A DNA stretch of 64,000 bases from Burkholderiales bacterium (lineage in GTDB: Bacteria > Pseudomonadota > Gammaproteobacteria > Burkholderiales > SG8-41), in assembly GCA_020854035.1 (NCBI GenBank), contig JADZGE010000008.1:1-64000 (forward strand), in the 5' to 3' direction. Positions 44,040 through 53,998 of this stretch are shown here, in pieces. How positions within the stretch are numbered: position 1 is the first letter of the stretch; each line of letters begins with the position of its first letter. The notes beneath the pieces were generated by a model. The model searched no databases and had not been told where the DNA came from. It saw only the letters and a list, made by a program, of their open reading frames with translations. Made by a program: the position numbers and the translations under genes.

Positions 44040-44176
44040 GTACTCAGTGGGCAGTAGTCAGTGGGCAGTAGCCCGCGAGCAGGGGCGGATGGCGCCGATC
44101 GATTCGCGATTACCGGGAAGCGGGAGTCGAAACGCCGCAGCGGACCACCGCAAACCGGTTACTGCCCGCTAAGTAC
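44040..44176. repeat. Palindromic intergenic element, CAGTGGGCAGTAG type (family 2)
   Basis: Left arm gtactcagtgggcagtag (44040-44057), repeated at once as tcagtgggcagtag; right arm ttactgcccgctaagtac (44159-44176), whose reverse GTACTTAGCGGGCAGTAA differs from the left arm at three of 18 positions. The right arm contains the TAG stop of plsC (44169-44171). Confidence 0.72.
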
Positions 44177-44897
44177 CCGGATGCCGGTTCAGCCGCTCCA
44201 CCTCCGCCTCGATCCATCCCTCCGCGCGCGCGATGATCTCCTCGGGCGTGAGCGCCGCGGATTCGATCGGCTCGCCGATGCTGACCGTCACCACACCCGG
44301 GTGCTTGACGAAGGCCCGGCGCGGCCAGAGGCGGCCCGCGTCATGCGCGACCGGCACGACTGTCGCGCGCGTGCGCGCGGCGAGCCATGCGCCGCCCTGC
44401 TGGTAGGGGCGGCGCTCTCCAGGCGCCACCCGCGTTCCTTCCGGGAAGATGACGATGCACAAGCCGCGGGCGAGCCGGTCGCGCCCCGCTTCCAGCATCC
44501 GGCGCAGCGCCCGCGGCCCGGAGCCCCGGTCGATCGCGATCGGCGCGAGCATCGCGAGACCCCAGCCGAAGACGGGTATCCAGAGCAGCTCGCGCTTCAG
44601 CACCCAGACATGCGGGGGGAGGATCACCTGGAACGCGAGCGTCTCCCACGTCGACTGGTGCTTCGAGAGGACGATGAACGGCGCCGGCGGCAGGCGCTCC
44701 AGCCCGAGCACCCGGTAGCGTATGCCGCAGATGCTTCCTGCCGCGCTCACCATGAGGCGCGCCCACAGCGAGATGGCGCGGAAGCGCGCGGCGAGCGGGA
44801 GCGGAAACGTCGCGAGCGCGAGGAGCGTGAACGGCGGAACGGTGACGATCCCGACCAGCGCGAAGGCGGCCGAGCGGAGCCACGCCCGGGCGGTCAC
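44169..44897 (-). CDS. plsC: 1-acyl-sn-glycerol-3-phosphate acyltransferase
   Basis: A 242-residue membrane-bound lysophosphatidate acyltransferase, second step of phospholipid synthesis. The catalytic block is SKHQSTWETL, an HX4E variant of the usual HX4D common in this subfamily; FPEGTRVAPGE and the PVAHDAGRLWPR region follow. Two N-terminal hydrophobic segments anchor it. The start is a GTG at 44897 that overlaps the gmhB stop by four bases. The C-terminal stop lies within an intergenic palindrome. Confidence 0.94.
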   Translation of the reverse strand: MTARAWLRSAAFALVGIVTVPPFTLLALATFPLPLAARFRAISLWARLMVSAAGSICGIRYRVLGLERLPPAPFIVLSKHQSTWETLAFQVILPPHVWVLKRELLWIPVFGWGLAMLAPIAIDRGSGPRALRRMLEAGRDRLARGLCIVIFPEGTRVAPGERRPYQQGGAWLAARTRATVVPVAHDAGRLWPRRAFVKHPGVVTVSIGEPIESAALTPEEIIARAEGWIEAEVERLNRHPGT

Positions 44898-45433
44898 TGG
44901 CGTCCCGTGAGCGACGCGACGGCCGAAGCGAGATCGGCGTGGATCTCGGTTCGGTCCGGCAGCCCCCCGGCGCGCCGCGTGGCGCGACCCTTCCCGGTCA
45001 GGACCAGCATGGGCCGCGCGCCCACGGCGGCCGCCGCCTGCAGGTCGCGCAGCGCGTCACCGATTGCCGGAACGTCCTCCAGGCTGGTGTTGAACCGGTG
45101 GGCGATCTCCTTCAGCAGCCCGGGGCGCGGCTTGCGGCACTCGCAATCGGCCTCTTGCGCGTGCGGGCAGTAGAAAACCGCGTCGATGCGCCCGCCCGCC
45201 TGCGACACGGCGCGGTGCATGCGTTCGTGGATGGCGTTCAGCGTCGCCATCTCGAAGAGCCCGCGACCGATGCCGGACTGGTTGGTCGCCACCACCACGT
45301 GGTAGCCCGCCTGCGTGAGCTTCGCGATCGCCGCGAGACTGCCGGGTATGGGGCGCCATTCCCCGGGACTGCGGATGTAGGACTCGCTGTCCTCGTTGAT
45401 GACGCCGTCGCGATCGAGGATGACGAGCTTCAC
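44894..45433 (-). CDS. gmhB: D-glycero-beta-D-manno-heptose 1,7-bisphosphate 7-phosphatase
   Basis: A 179-residue HAD phosphatase in ADP-heptose synthesis for the LPS core. The DxD motif is LDRDGVINED, the zinc cluster CPHAQEADCECRKP is intact, and KPRPGLLKEIAHRF and GDALRDLQAA complete the HAD motifs. The start is a GTG at 45433, six bases after glyS ends. The glyQ-glyS-gmhB-plsC operon order is standard for Betaproteobacteria. Confidence 0.97.
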   Translation of the reverse strand: MKLVILDRDGVINEDSESYIRSPGEWRPIPGSLAAIAKLTQAGYHVVVATNQSGIGRGLFEMATLNAIHERMHRAVSQAGGRIDAVFYCPHAQEADCECRKPRPGLLKEIAHRFNTSLEDVPAIGDALRDLQAAAAVGARPMLVLTGKGRATRRAGGLPDRTEIHADLASAVASLTGRQ

Positions 45434-45439
45434 GGCGTC

Positions 45440-47545
45440 TCAGGCGGCGAGCTTCGAGATGTCGGCCACGCGGTTCATCCGGCGGCGCAGGTCCGCGAGC
45501 AACGCGAGCCGACTTCTGCGCACCCCGGGGTCCTCCGCCATCACCATCACGGAATCGAAGAACGCGTCGACCGGCGCCTTGAGAACGGCGAACGCCTTCA
45601 GGTACCCGGTGAAATCACCCTGCTCGAAGAGCGGGTCCGCCTGCCGCGACGCCGCGGCGAGGGCCTCCGCCAGCGCGCGCTCGGCGGGCTCGTTGAGCAC
45701 CTCCGGCGTCGGGTCGGCGACGCTCTCGCCCTTCGTCTCGGCCTGTTTCAGTATGTTGACCACGCGCTTGTTGGCCGCGGCGAGGCTCTGCGCCTCGGGC
45801 AGGGCGCTGAACGCGCGCACCGCCTCGAGCTGGCGCCGCACGAGGTTGATCCGCGCCGGGTTCAGGCTCAGCACGGCCTCGATCTCGAGCGCCGAGTAGC
45901 CGAGTTCGCGCAGGTAACCGTTGAGTCGTTCGAGTATGAACGCCTGAAGGTCGGTGTGGGCATCCCCGACCTTGCCGTCGTGGACGGCGAACGCCTCGTT
46001 CACGAGCTCGTGGAGCGAGAGCGGCAGATCGCGTTCGACGAGGATACGCACCACCCCCAGCGCCGCGCGCCGCAGCCCGAAAGGATCGCGGTCGCCGGTG
46101 GGCGCCTGTCCGATCCCGAAGAACCCGGCGAGCGCGGCGAGCTTGTCGGCGAGCGCGACGGCGATCGCGACCCCGCCGCGGGGCAGTTCGTCGCCGGCGT
46201 AGCGCGGGCGGTAGTGCTCCGCGATGGCGTCGGCGACTTCCGCGGTCTCGCCGTCGTGCAGCGCGTAGTAGCGCCCCATGATGCCTTGCAATTCGGGAAA
46301 CTCGCCCACCATCTCGGTCAGGAGATCGGCCTTGGCGAGCATCGCGGCGTGCTCGGCGCGCAGGAAATCGGCCCCGATCGCCCGCGCGATGTGGCTCGCG
46401 AGGAGCCGCATCCGCTCGACGCGCTCGAGCTGGCTGCCGAGCTTGCCGTGGTAGACGACGTCGCCAAGCCGCTTCACGCGCGTGTCGAGCCGGCTCCTGC
46501 GGTCCTGCTCGTAGAAAAAGCGCGCGTCCGCGAGCCGCGCGCGCAGCACGCGTTCGTTGCCCGCGACGATCGCCCGGGGCGAGCGCGCCGGCAGGTTCGA
46601 AACGAAGAGGAACCGCGGCTCAAGCTCGCCGCTCGCCTTGTCGCGCAGGGGAATGTAGCGCTGGTGCTGCTGCATCGAGAGGATCAGGCACTCCTGCGGG
46701 ACCTCGAGAAACGCCCGCTCGAAGCCGCCGCGGTAGACGGCAGGCGCCTCCACGAGCGCGGTGATCTCGTCGAGGAGCGCATCGCCCGCGAGCAGGCGCA
46801 CCCCGGGACCGGCCGCCCTTTCCAGCCCCGCGACGATCGTCGCGCGGCGCTCGGCGAAGCTCGCGATGACCCCGCCCCGCGAGCGCAGGACGGCCTCGTA
46901 GCGGTCCGCATGCGTGATCCTCACCGGATCGCGCGCGAGCACGCGGTGGCCGCGCGTGCGACTCGAGCTCTTCACGTCCATCACCTCGCCCGGGACGACC
47001 CGCGCCCCGTGCAGCATCGCCAGCCCGTGCACGGGGCGCACGAAGCGGCTCTCGCCCTCTCCCCAGCGCATGACCTTGGGCGCGGGCAGCTTGTCGAGCG
47101 CGAAGCCCACCTTGAGACCGAGATTGGTTTCGAGCAGGCCACCCTTCGCCACCGTCCGGTGCACGAACACTTCACCCCTGGGGGTGGCGGCGCGCTCCAG
47201 CCGCGAGACTTCGACACCGCATTTCCTCGCGAAACCGATGAGCGCGGGAGTCGGCCTGCCCTCCGCGTCGAGGGCGACCTTGATCCCGGGGCCGGAGACC
47301 TCGACGGCCTTGTCGGGCGCGCGCCCGAGAACGTGGGTTACCTGCACCGCGAGCCGGCGCGGGGTCGCGTAGACCCGGGTCTCGCTCGCCGCCGTCAGGA
47401 ACTCGTCCTGCCGGAGATCGGCCACGAGCGCCTCGGCGAACGCCTGGGCGAGGCGCTGCAACGCGCGCGGCGGCAGCTCCTCGGTCAGCACCTCGACGAG
47501 CAGCGTGGCCGGCGCGGCGCGGCGCGCCCGGTTTCCGGGCGGCAT
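45440..47545 (-). CDS. glyS: Glycyl-tRNA synthetase beta subunit
   Basis: A 701-residue beta subunit of the alpha2beta2 bacterial glycyl-tRNA synthetase; it binds the tRNA. Typical opening LLVEVLTEELPPRALQRLAQAF, middle block QQHQRYIPLRDKASGELEPRFL and FDPFGLRRAA-like RDPFGLRRAALGVVRIL, and a C-terminal anticodon-binding DALR-type region. Normal length. It starts three bases after glyQ ends, so the two subunits are co-translated. Confidence 0.98.
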   Translation of the reverse strand: MPPGNRARRAAPATLLVEVLTEELPPRALQRLAQAFAEALVADLRQDEFLTAASETRVYATPRRLAVQVTHVLGRAPDKAVEVSGPGIKVALDAEGRPTPALIGFARKCGVEVSRLERAATPRGEVFVHRTVAKGGLLETNLGLKVGFALDKLPAPKVMRWGEGESRFVRPVHGLAMLHGARVVPGEVMDVKSSSRTRGHRVLARDPVRITHADRYEAVLRSRGGVIASFAERRATIVAGLERAAGPGVRLLAGDALLDEITALVEAPAVYRGGFERAFLEVPQECLILSMQQHQRYIPLRDKASGELEPRFLFVSNLPARSPRAIVAGNERVLRARLADARFFYEQDRRSRLDTRVKRLGDVVYHGKLGSQLERVERMRLLASHIARAIGADFLRAEHAAMLAKADLLTEMVGEFPELQGIMGRYYALHDGETAEVADAIAEHYRPRYAGDELPRGGVAIAVALADKLAALAGFFGIGQAPTGDRDPFGLRRAALGVVRILVERDLPLSLHELVNEAFAVHDGKVGDAHTDLQAFILERLNGYLRELGYSALEIEAVLSLNPARINLVRRQLEAVRAFSALPEAQSLAAANKRVVNILKQAETKGESVADPTPEVLNEPAERALAEALAAASRQADPLFEQGDFTGYLKAFAVLKAPVDAFFDSVMVMAEDPGVRRSRLALLADLRRRMNRVADISKLAA

Positions 47546-47548
47546 GGG

Positions 47549-48475
47549 TCAGGCGCGGGCGCGCGGCCGCGCGCGACCGGCCGGATTCGCGAGGGGAAAG
47601 CCGAGGCGTTCCCGCGATTCGTAATAGGCCTGCGCGACGGCGCGCGAGAGATTGCGCACGCGAGCGATGTAGGCGGCGCGCTCGGTCACGGAGATCGCGC
47701 CGCGCGCATCGAGCAGGTTGAAGGTGTGGGAGCAGTCGAGGACCATCTCGTAGGCGGGCAGGGTGCAGCGCGCGTCCATGAGCCGCTTCGCCTCCGCCTC
47801 GTACTCGCGGAAATGGCCGAACAGCATCTCGGTGTTGGCGAGCTCGAAGTTGTAGCGCGACTGCTCGACTTCGTTCTGGTGGTAGACATCCCCGTAGCGG
47901 ATCGCGGCCGGCCCGCGCCGCCGCGCGCCCTCGACCCACACGAGGTCGTACACGCTGTCGCATCCCTGAAGGTACATCGCCAGGCGCTCGAGCCCGTAGG
48001 TGAGTTCCCCCAGCACCGGTTTGCACTCGAGCCCGCCGACCTGCTGGAAGTAGGTGAACTGGGTCACTTCCATGCCGTTCAGCCACACCTCCCAGCCGAG
48101 GCCGGACGCGCCGAGGGTGGGCGATTCCCAGTCGTCCTCCACGAAGCGGACGTCGTTCTTCCGCAGATCGATGCCGAGCGCCGTCAACGAGTCGAGGTAG
48201 AGATCCTGCAGCGCGAGCGGCGAGGGCTTCATCACGACCTGGTACTGGTAGTAGTGCTGCAGCCGGTTCGGGTTCTCGCCGTAGCGCCCGTCCTTCGGGC
48301 GGCGCGAAGGCTGCACGTAGGCCGCGTTCCAGGGTTCGGGCCCGATCGCGCGCAGGAACGTGGCCGTGTGAAAGGTACCCGCGCCCATCGGCATGTCGTA
48401 GGGCTGCAGCAGCACGCAGCCGCGACGGTCCCAGTACTCGTTCAGCCTCAGGATGATCTGCTGGAAGGTCGGCAT
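47549..48475 (-). CDS. glyQ: Glycyl-tRNA synthetase alpha subunit
   Basis: A 308-residue catalytic subunit: [98 protein letters not shown] are all present in order. Activates glycine and charges tRNA-Gly with GlyS. First gene of the glyQ-glyS-gmhB-plsC operon; about 170 bases of noncoding sequence separate it from lnt upstream. Confidence 0.98.
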   Translation of the reverse strand: MPTFQQIILRLNEYWDRRGCVLLQPYDMPMGAGTFHTATFLRAIGPEPWNAAYVQPSRRPKDGRYGENPNRLQHYYQYQVVMKPSPLALQDLYLDSLTALGIDLRKNDVRFVEDDWESPTLGASGLGWEVWLNGMEVTQFTYFQQVGGLECKPVLGELTYGLERLAMYLQGCDSVYDLVWVEGARRRGPAAIRYGDVYHQNEVEQSRYNFELANTEMLFGHFREYEAEAKRLMDARCTLPAYEMVLDCSHTFNLLDARGAISVTERAAYIARVRNLSRAVAQAYYESRERLGFPLANPAGRARPRARA

Positions 48476-48643
48476 GGCGGGGGCGCTCGTAACCGGCGAA
48501 TCTTACAGGGTTCGGCGCGACGCCGCGCGCCCGCGTCGCGTCCGGGTCCGGAATCACGCAACGCGGAAGGCTAGAGGAGACGCCGCTTCCAGCGAGCCGC
48601 GCGTCCCGTTGCGCTCTCGCGCCGGAGCCTTGCCGCTTCCCGT

Positions 48644-50206
48644 TCAGGACTTCCCCGGGGCGCGGCGTGGAGCGAAAGCGGCGAGCGCGAGCAGCGCCAC
48701 GCACAGCGCGAGCGTGCCGTAATTGCCGATGCGCACGTAGGGTGTCGCCCCGGCATAGCCGCGCACCACGCGCGTGAGTACCGCGGTCGCGAACTCGGGG
48801 GCCGATGCCTCGACGCGGCCGCGCGGGTCGATGACGGCCGTCACCCCGGTATTGGTCGCGCGCAGCATGTAACGGCCGGTCTCGAGCGCGCGCGCCTGCG
48901 CTATCTGGAGGTGCTGGCGCGGCGCGATGGAGCGGCCGAACCAGGCGACGTTGCTCGCGTTGACGAGTATCGTCGCCGCCGGCAACTGGCGGATGATCTC
49001 CTCCCCGAAGGCGTCCTCGTAGCAGATGCTGGCGGCGACGCGCTGCCCGGCCACCGCGAGCGGTTGCGGCGCGGCCGGGCCGCGCGCGAAGTCCTGCAGC
49101 GGGATCGCGAGCCGACTCACGATCCCGCCCAGCACGGGGCGCAGCGGAATGAACTCGCCGAAGGGCACGAGGTGCGACTTGCGGTAGACCTGCGCCGGCG
49201 CGAGTCCCAGGGAGACGATGCTGTTGTAATACTCGCCGCCCGCGAGCCGCTCGGGCACCCCGACGAGGAGATCGCCCCCGTTCACGCGCGCGCGCGCGGC
49301 GAGGGACGCGAGGTAATCGGGCGGAACCTGGTCGAGAAAGAGCGGCAGCGCCGTCTCCGGCAGGACGACGAGGCGCCCGGGCGCGGCCGCGACGAGCCGC
49401 CGGTAGGTTTCCAGCGTCGCGGCGAGCTGCGAGCCGCGCCACTTGAGATCCTGCGCGACGTTGCCCTGCACGAGGCTCACTGGAAGGGGCTCCCCGGTCG
49501 GACGGGTCCAGTCCACCCGCGAAAGCGCGTAGCCCCCCGCCCAGACAAGCGCAAGGACAAGGATGAGCGACGAATGATTGACAATGACCCGCCACGGGCC
49601 TCGCTGCCACCGCGCATTCCTCGCCCGGAATTCGCCGTCCCGGCGCCAGCGTCGCCAGAGGACGGCGATCAAACCCGCCGTCACCGCGGCGGCGAGGGAG
49701 ACGCCGTAGACGCCGATGACCGGAGCGAAACCCGCAAGCGGGCTTGCGGGAACCTGCGAGTAGCCGAGGGCGAGCCACGGAAACCCGGTGAAGATCCACC
49801 CCCGCGTCCACTCGGCGAGGACCCAGAGCGCCGGGGCGGCCGCGGCGAGCTTCGGCGCTTCGGGCGCGCGGATGCGCGCGTGGAGCCATCCCGCGGCGGC
49901 GGGGAGCAGCGCAAGGACCATGCAGAAGAGCAGGGTGGCGGCGGCCGCGAGCGGCGCCGGCATGGCGCCGAAATCATGGAGGCTCACGTAGACCCACGAG
50001 ACGCCCGCGAGGAAAGTCCCGAGGCCGTAGGCGAACCCCGCGACCGCGGCGGCGCGCGGGGAGGGCGCGCGGCTCCACAGCAGGAACAGGCACGCGAGCG
50101 CCGCGAGTGGCAGGGGAAAGAGGTCGAGCGGCGCGTAGCCCGCCACGGAGGCGGCGCCGAGCGCGAACGCGATGACGAACGACGAATGATGCGTGATGAA
50201 CGCCAT
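48644..50206 (-). CDS. lnt: Apolipoprotein N-acyltransferase
   Basis: A 520-residue inner-membrane enzyme adding the third acyl chain to lipoproteins. Six N-terminal membrane helices, then a nitrilase-type domain with the triad Glu in VVLPETALP, Lys in YRKSHLVPFGEF and Cys in SICYEDAFG. Length normal. Odd: the first codons (AFITHHSSFV) and residues near 206-214 (IVNHSSLIL) are coded by a CATTCGTCG-rich sequence that also appears between genes here, suggesting repeats were absorbed into the coding region. Next to corC, ybeY, ybeZ and miaB as in most proteobacteria. Confidence 0.95.
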   Translation of the reverse strand: MAFITHHSSFVIAFALGAASVAGYAPLDLFPLPLAALACLFLLWSRAPSPRAAAVAGFAYGLGTFLAGVSWVYVSLHDFGAMPAPLAAAATLLFCMVLALLPAAAGWLHARIRAPEAPKLAAAAPALWVLAEWTRGWIFTGFPWLALGYSQVPASPLAGFAPVIGVYGVSLAAAVTAGLIAVLWRRWRRDGEFRARNARWQRGPWRVIVNHSSLILVLALVWAGGYALSRVDWTRPTGEPLPVSLVQGNVAQDLKWRGSQLAATLETYRRLVAAAPGRLVVLPETALPLFLDQVPPDYLASLAARARVNGGDLLVGVPERLAGGEYYNSIVSLGLAPAQVYRKSHLVPFGEFIPLRPVLGGIVSRLAIPLQDFARGPAAPQPLAVAGQRVAASICYEDAFGEEIIRQLPAATILVNASNVAWFGRSIAPRQHLQIAQARALETGRYMLRATNTGVTAVIDPRGRVEASAPEFATAVLTRVVRGYAGATPYVRIGNYGTLALCVALLALAAFAPRRAPGKS

Positions 50207-50276
50207 GCCGTTGGCGCGCGGCGCGACGGATCCGCGGCCGCGGCCTTCTCAATCCGTATCCATCATCCCGCGTTCG

Positions 50277-51104
50277 TCACTGGTTCTTCTTCGCCACTTC
50301 CAGCAGGTGCAACCGGCGCGCGTCGGCGCGCAGCACCTTGAAGGTGAGGTTCTCGATGCTCACCTGCTCGCCGCGCTTGGGCACGCGCGCGAAGCGCGAC
50401 ATGACGAGCCCGCCGATGGTGTCGTGACCCTCCTCGCTCAGCCTCGTGCCGAACACGGCGTTGAAGTCCGCGATCTCGGTCAGGCCCTTGACGCGGTAGT
50501 GTCCGCCCTTCTCCTGGACGATGTTGTCCTCGACGTCGTCGAAGTCGTACTCGTCCTCGATGTCGCCCACGATCTGCTCGATCACGTCCTCCATCGTCAC
50601 CATGCCCGCGACCCCGCCGTACTCGTCGACGACGATGGCGATGTGGTTGCGGTTCTTGCGGAACTCCTTCAGGAGCACGTTGAGCGGCTTAGATTCCGGG
50701 ATGAACACGGCGGGGCGCAGCATCTCGCGCACGTCGAACTCCTCCTCCCCCGCGTAGTGGCGCAGGAGATCCTTGGCAAGGAGGATCCCGAGGATGTCGT
50801 CCTTGTTCTCGCCGATCACGGGGAAGCGCGAGTGCCCGGTCTGGATGACCATCGGTATGAACTGGTCGGGGGACTCCCGGATGTCGATGACATCCATCTG
50901 CGCGCGCGGCACCATGATGTCGCGGGCCTGCATCTCGGATACCTGGAGCACGCCCTCGATCATCGCCAGCGCGTCGGCATCGAGGAGGTCGCGGCCCTGG
51001 GATGCGCGCAGGATTTCCACGAGTTCGTCGCGGTCCTCCGGGCGGTGCGCGAGCCACGCGCCGAGGCGGTCGAGCAGTGCGGGTCTGGAGCGGTCCCTGG
51101 CCAT
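50277..51104 (-). CDS. corC: CorC/HlyC family CBS-domain protein
   Basis: A 275-residue cytosolic protein with two CBS domains (about 65-185, VPRAQMDVIDI and VFIPESKPLNVLL) and a CorC/HlyC C-terminal domain (about 200-270, DFNAVFGTRLSEEGHDTIGG). Related to magnesium and cobalt efflux; no membrane part, as in E. coli YbeX. It lies between lnt and ybeY on the same strand, the conserved order. Confidence 0.95.
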   Translation of the reverse strand: MARDRSRPALLDRLGAWLAHRPEDRDELVEILRASQGRDLLDADALAMIEGVLQVSEMQARDIMVPRAQMDVIDIRESPDQFIPMVIQTGHSRFPVIGENKDDILGILLAKDLLRHYAGEEEFDVREMLRPAVFIPESKPLNVLLKEFRKNRNHIAIVVDEYGGVAGMVTMEDVIEQIVGDIEDEYDFDDVEDNIVQEKGGHYRVKGLTEIADFNAVFGTRLSEEGHDTIGGLVMSRFARVPKRGEQVSIENLTFKVLRADARRLHLLEVAKKNQ

Positions 51105-51190
51105 GCGTTTCGCCTTGGGCGATGCGTTACGGATGACGAGCGCGGGCCCGCCGCGGCACGGCGCCGGGAGCGCGCATCAGCGCTCGCGCA

Positions 51191-51664
51191 TTACCCACTG
51201 TTCTCCCGCCACGGATCGGGGAAGCCGAGCCCGGTCACAATGCGCGATTCGCGCCGCTCCATCGCGCGGGCCTCGCGCGGGGTGGCGTGGTCGTGGCCCT
51301 GCAGGTGCAGCACGCCGTGGACGACGAGGTGCGCGTAGTGCGCGGCGAGCGCCTTTCCCCGCGCGCGCGCCTCGCGCCGGATGACCGGCGCGCAGAGCGC
51401 GATATCGCCCTCCAGCACCGGCCGGCGGCGCATGAGGAAGGTGAGGACGTTGGTCGCGTGCCGCTGCCCGCGGAACCGGCGGTTGAGGCCGAGCCCCTCG
51501 CGGGCGCCGACGACGCGCACGGCGAGCCGCGCGGCGCGCCGCCGCGCGGCCCGCGCCCAGCGCGCGAACTCGCGCCGGGCGGGCAGGCCGGCGGCTCTCA
51601 CGCCGTACTGCACGCTCAGCGCGAGGCGCGCCTGCCGTCTCCGCCTCATGCGCCGCGCCGGCAT
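51191..51664 (-). CDS. ybeY: Endoribonuclease YbeY
   Basis: A 157-residue zinc metalloprotein acting in 16S rRNA 3' processing and ribosome quality control. The metal motif is HGVLHLQGHDH. The N-terminal LSVQYGV region and LNRRFRGQRHATNVLTF match the family. The predicted start at 51664 lacks a good ribosome site; the ATG at 51649 is an alternative. Nine bases after ybeZ, so co-transcribed. Confidence 0.95.
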   Translation of the reverse strand: MPARRMRRRRQARLALSVQYGVRAAGLPARREFARWARAARRRAARLAVRVVGAREGLGLNRRFRGQRHATNVLTFLMRRRPVLEGDIALCAPVIRREARARGKALAAHYAHLVVHGVLHLQGHDHATPREARAMERRESRIVTGLGFPDPWRENSG

Positions 51665-51673
51665 CGGTCCACG

Positions 51674-52654
51674 CTAGCCGCCCGCGGCGCCGGCCGCGTG
51701 TGCGCCGGCGCGCTCCTTGTGGTTCTCGTAGGCGTTGACGATGCGCTGCACGAGGGGATGGCGCACGACGTCCTCCGCGTCGAACCAGGTGAAGGCGATG
51801 CCGCGCACTTTCCTCAATACCTCCCGCGCGTCCACGAGACCGCTCTTCTGGCCGCGCCCGAGGTCGATCTGCGTCACGTCGCCGTCGACCACCGCCTTGC
51901 TGCCGAAACCGATGCGCGTGAGGAACATCTTCATCTGCTCGGGCGTCGTGTTCTGCGCCTCGTCGAGTATCACGAACGAGTGGTTGAGCGTGCGCCCGCG
52001 CATGAACGCGAGCGGCGCGATCTCGATGGCGCCGCGCTCGAAGAGCTTCGCCACCTTGTCGTAGCCCATGAGATCGTAGAGGGCGTCGTAGAGCGGGCGC
52101 AGGTACGGATCGACCTTGGCGGCCATGTCGCCCGGCAGGAACCCCAGCCGCTCGCCGGCTTCGACCGCGGGGCGCACCAGCACGATGCGCTTGACGGACT
52201 CGCGTTCGAGCGCGTCCACGGCGCAGGCGACCGCGAGGTAGGTCTTGCCGGTGCCGGCCGGGCCGATCGCGAAGGTAAGGTCGTGCGCGAGTATGTTCCG
52301 GAGGTACTCGACCTGCCGTGGCGTGCGCCCGTGCAGGTCCTGGCGGCGCGTGATAAGCGTGGGGCTCGCCTGCGCCGTGGGCCCGCGCCGCGGGCCGCCC
52401 GCCGCCTCGATCAGCGCGAGCTGCACGTCTTCGAGCGAGAGCGCGCTGCGCGCCCGCTCGTAGAAGCCGGCGAGCACTTTCGCGGCGAGCTTCGCCGGCC
52501 CCGGCGCGCCGGTGACCGCGAAGCGCTCGCCGCGGCGCGCGATGCCGACGTCGAGCGCGGTCTCGATCTGGCGCAGGTTCTCGTCGAGCGCGCCGCACAG
52601 GTTGGCGAGGCGCTGGTTGTCGACCGGCGTGAAGACGACTTCGACGGGCTTCAA
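51674..52654 (-). CDS. ybeZ: PhoH-family ATPase YbeZ
   Basis: A 326-residue ATPase of the PhoH family, partner of YbeY in RNA metabolism. Walker [16 protein letters not shown], Walker [22 protein letters not shown] and [12 protein letters not shown]-terminal KH-like region about 1-110. The start is a TTG at 52654 overlapping the miaB stop by four bases (TTGA). Confidence 0.95.
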   Translation of the reverse strand: MKPVEVVFTPVDNQRLANLCGALDENLRQIETALDVGIARRGERFAVTGAPGPAKLAAKVLAGFYERARSALSLEDVQLALIEAAGGPRRGPTAQASPTLITRRQDLHGRTPRQVEYLRNILAHDLTFAIGPAGTGKTYLAVACAVDALERESVKRIVLVRPAVEAGERLGFLPGDMAAKVDPYLRPLYDALYDLMGYDKVAKLFERGAIEIAPLAFMRGRTLNHSFVILDEAQNTTPEQMKMFLTRIGFGSKAVVDGDVTQIDLGRGQKSGLVDAREVLRKVRGIAFTWFDAEDVVRHPLVQRIVNAYENHKERAGAHAAGAAGG

Positions 52655-53979
52655 GTGCGAAGCGGGACGATCTCGCCGCGCAGGGAATGCGGCAGCGCGG
52701 CGGTGATGGTCACATCGACGAATTCCCCGGCGAGCCGCGCCGGGCCCGGGAAGTTGACCACGCGGTTGTTGGCCGTGCGCCCGGCGAGCTCGGCGGGGTC
52801 GCGTTTCGCCCGCCCGGTGACGAGCACGCGCTCGCGCGCGCCGACCATGCCCCGGCTCACCGCCTGCGCCTGCGCGGCGATGCGCGCCTGCAGGCGCTTC
52901 AGGCGCTCGAGTTTCACCGCCCGCGGCGTCGTGTCGGGGAGCGCCGCCGCCGGAGTGCCCGGGCGGCGGCTGTAGACGAAGCTGAAGCTCGCGTCGAAGC
53001 CGACCTCCTCGACGAGGCGCGTCGTCGCCGCGAAGTCGGCTTCCGTTTCTCCGGGAAAGCCGACGATGAAATCGGAGGAGACCGAGATGCCGGGGCGCCG
53101 GGCGCGCAGCCGCCGGACGATGTCCTTGTATTCGAGCGCGGTGTAGCCGCGCTTCATCGCCGCGAGGATCGCGTCCGAGCCCGACTGCACGGGCAGGTGC
53201 ACATGGCCCGCGAGCTGCGGCACCGACTCGAAGGCATCGATCAGGCGTTCGCTGAATTCGCGCGGGTGCGACGTGGTGAAGCGGATGCGCTCGATGCCGG
53301 GGATCGCCGCGACGTACTCGACGAGCATCGCGAGATCGGCGGGCGCGCCCCCCGGCCCCGCGGCCCGGTACGCGTTCACGTTCTGCCCGAGCAGCGTCAC
53401 CTCCTTCGCTCCCTGCTGCGCGAGCTCGGCGATCTCGCCCAGCGCGTCCTCGAACGGCCGCGACACTTCCGCGCCGCGCGTGTACGGGACCACGCAGAAG
53501 GTGCAGTACTTGCTGCAGCCCTCCATCACCGAGACGAACGCGCTCGCGCCCTCGACGCGGGCCGGGGGCAGCGCGTCGAACTTCTCGATCTCGGGAAAGG
53601 AGACGTCGACCTGCGCCCGTCCCGTTTCGCGGCGGGCGGAGATCATCTGCGGCAGCCGGTGCAGCGTCTGCGGTCCGAACACGAGGTCCACGAACGGCGC
53701 GCGCTCGACGATCGCCGTGCCTTCCTGGCTCGCGACGCAGCCGCCGACCCCGATCAGGACATCCGGGCGGCCGAGCTTGAACCGCCTCGCGCGCCCGAGG
53801 TCGGCAAACACCTTCTCCTGCGCCTTCTCGCGCACCGAGCAGGTGTTGAAGAGGATGACGTCGGCGGCGCCCGGATCCTCGGTACGTTCCATGCCGCGCT
53901 CGGCACGCAGCACCTCGGCGATCTTCGCCGAGTCGTACTCGTTCATCTGGCAGCCGAACGTCTTGATGTAGACTTTCAC
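52651..53979 (-). CDS. miaB: tRNA-2-methylthio-N6-dimethylallyladenosine synthase MiaB
   Basis: A 442-residue radical-SAM methylthiotransferase modifying A37 of tRNAs. MTTase cluster cysteines C10, C47 and C81 and the radical-SAM triad C155, C159 and C162 (CSKYCTFC) are all present; a TRAM domain ends the protein. The start is a GTG at 53979. It heads the miaB-ybeZ-ybeY group. Confidence 0.98.
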   Translation of the reverse strand: MKVYIKTFGCQMNEYDSAKIAEVLRAERGMERTEDPGAADVILFNTCSVREKAQEKVFADLGRARRFKLGRPDVLIGVGGCVASQEGTAIVERAPFVDLVFGPQTLHRLPQMISARRETGRAQVDVSFPEIEKFDALPPARVEGASAFVSVMEGCSKYCTFCVVPYTRGAEVSRPFEDALGEIAELAQQGAKEVTLLGQNVNAYRAAGPGGAPADLAMLVEYVAAIPGIERIRFTTSHPREFSERLIDAFESVPQLAGHVHLPVQSGSDAILAAMKRGYTALEYKDIVRRLRARRPGISVSSDFIVGFPGETEADFAATTRLVEEVGFDASFSFVYSRRPGTPAAALPDTTPRAVKLERLKRLQARIAAQAQAVSRGMVGARERVLVTGRAKRDPAELAGRTANNRVVNFPGPARLAGEFVDVTITAALPHSLRGEIVPLRT

Positions 53980-53998
53980 CGCGGGCGCGGCCCCCGGC

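Noticed and set aside
44939-48574. A 1211-codon open frame on + across gmhB, glyS and glyQ
   Set aside because: It is the antisense shadow of three confidently identified genes; long antisense frames are normal at this GC content and the translation is Arg/Glu/His-rich with no domain.
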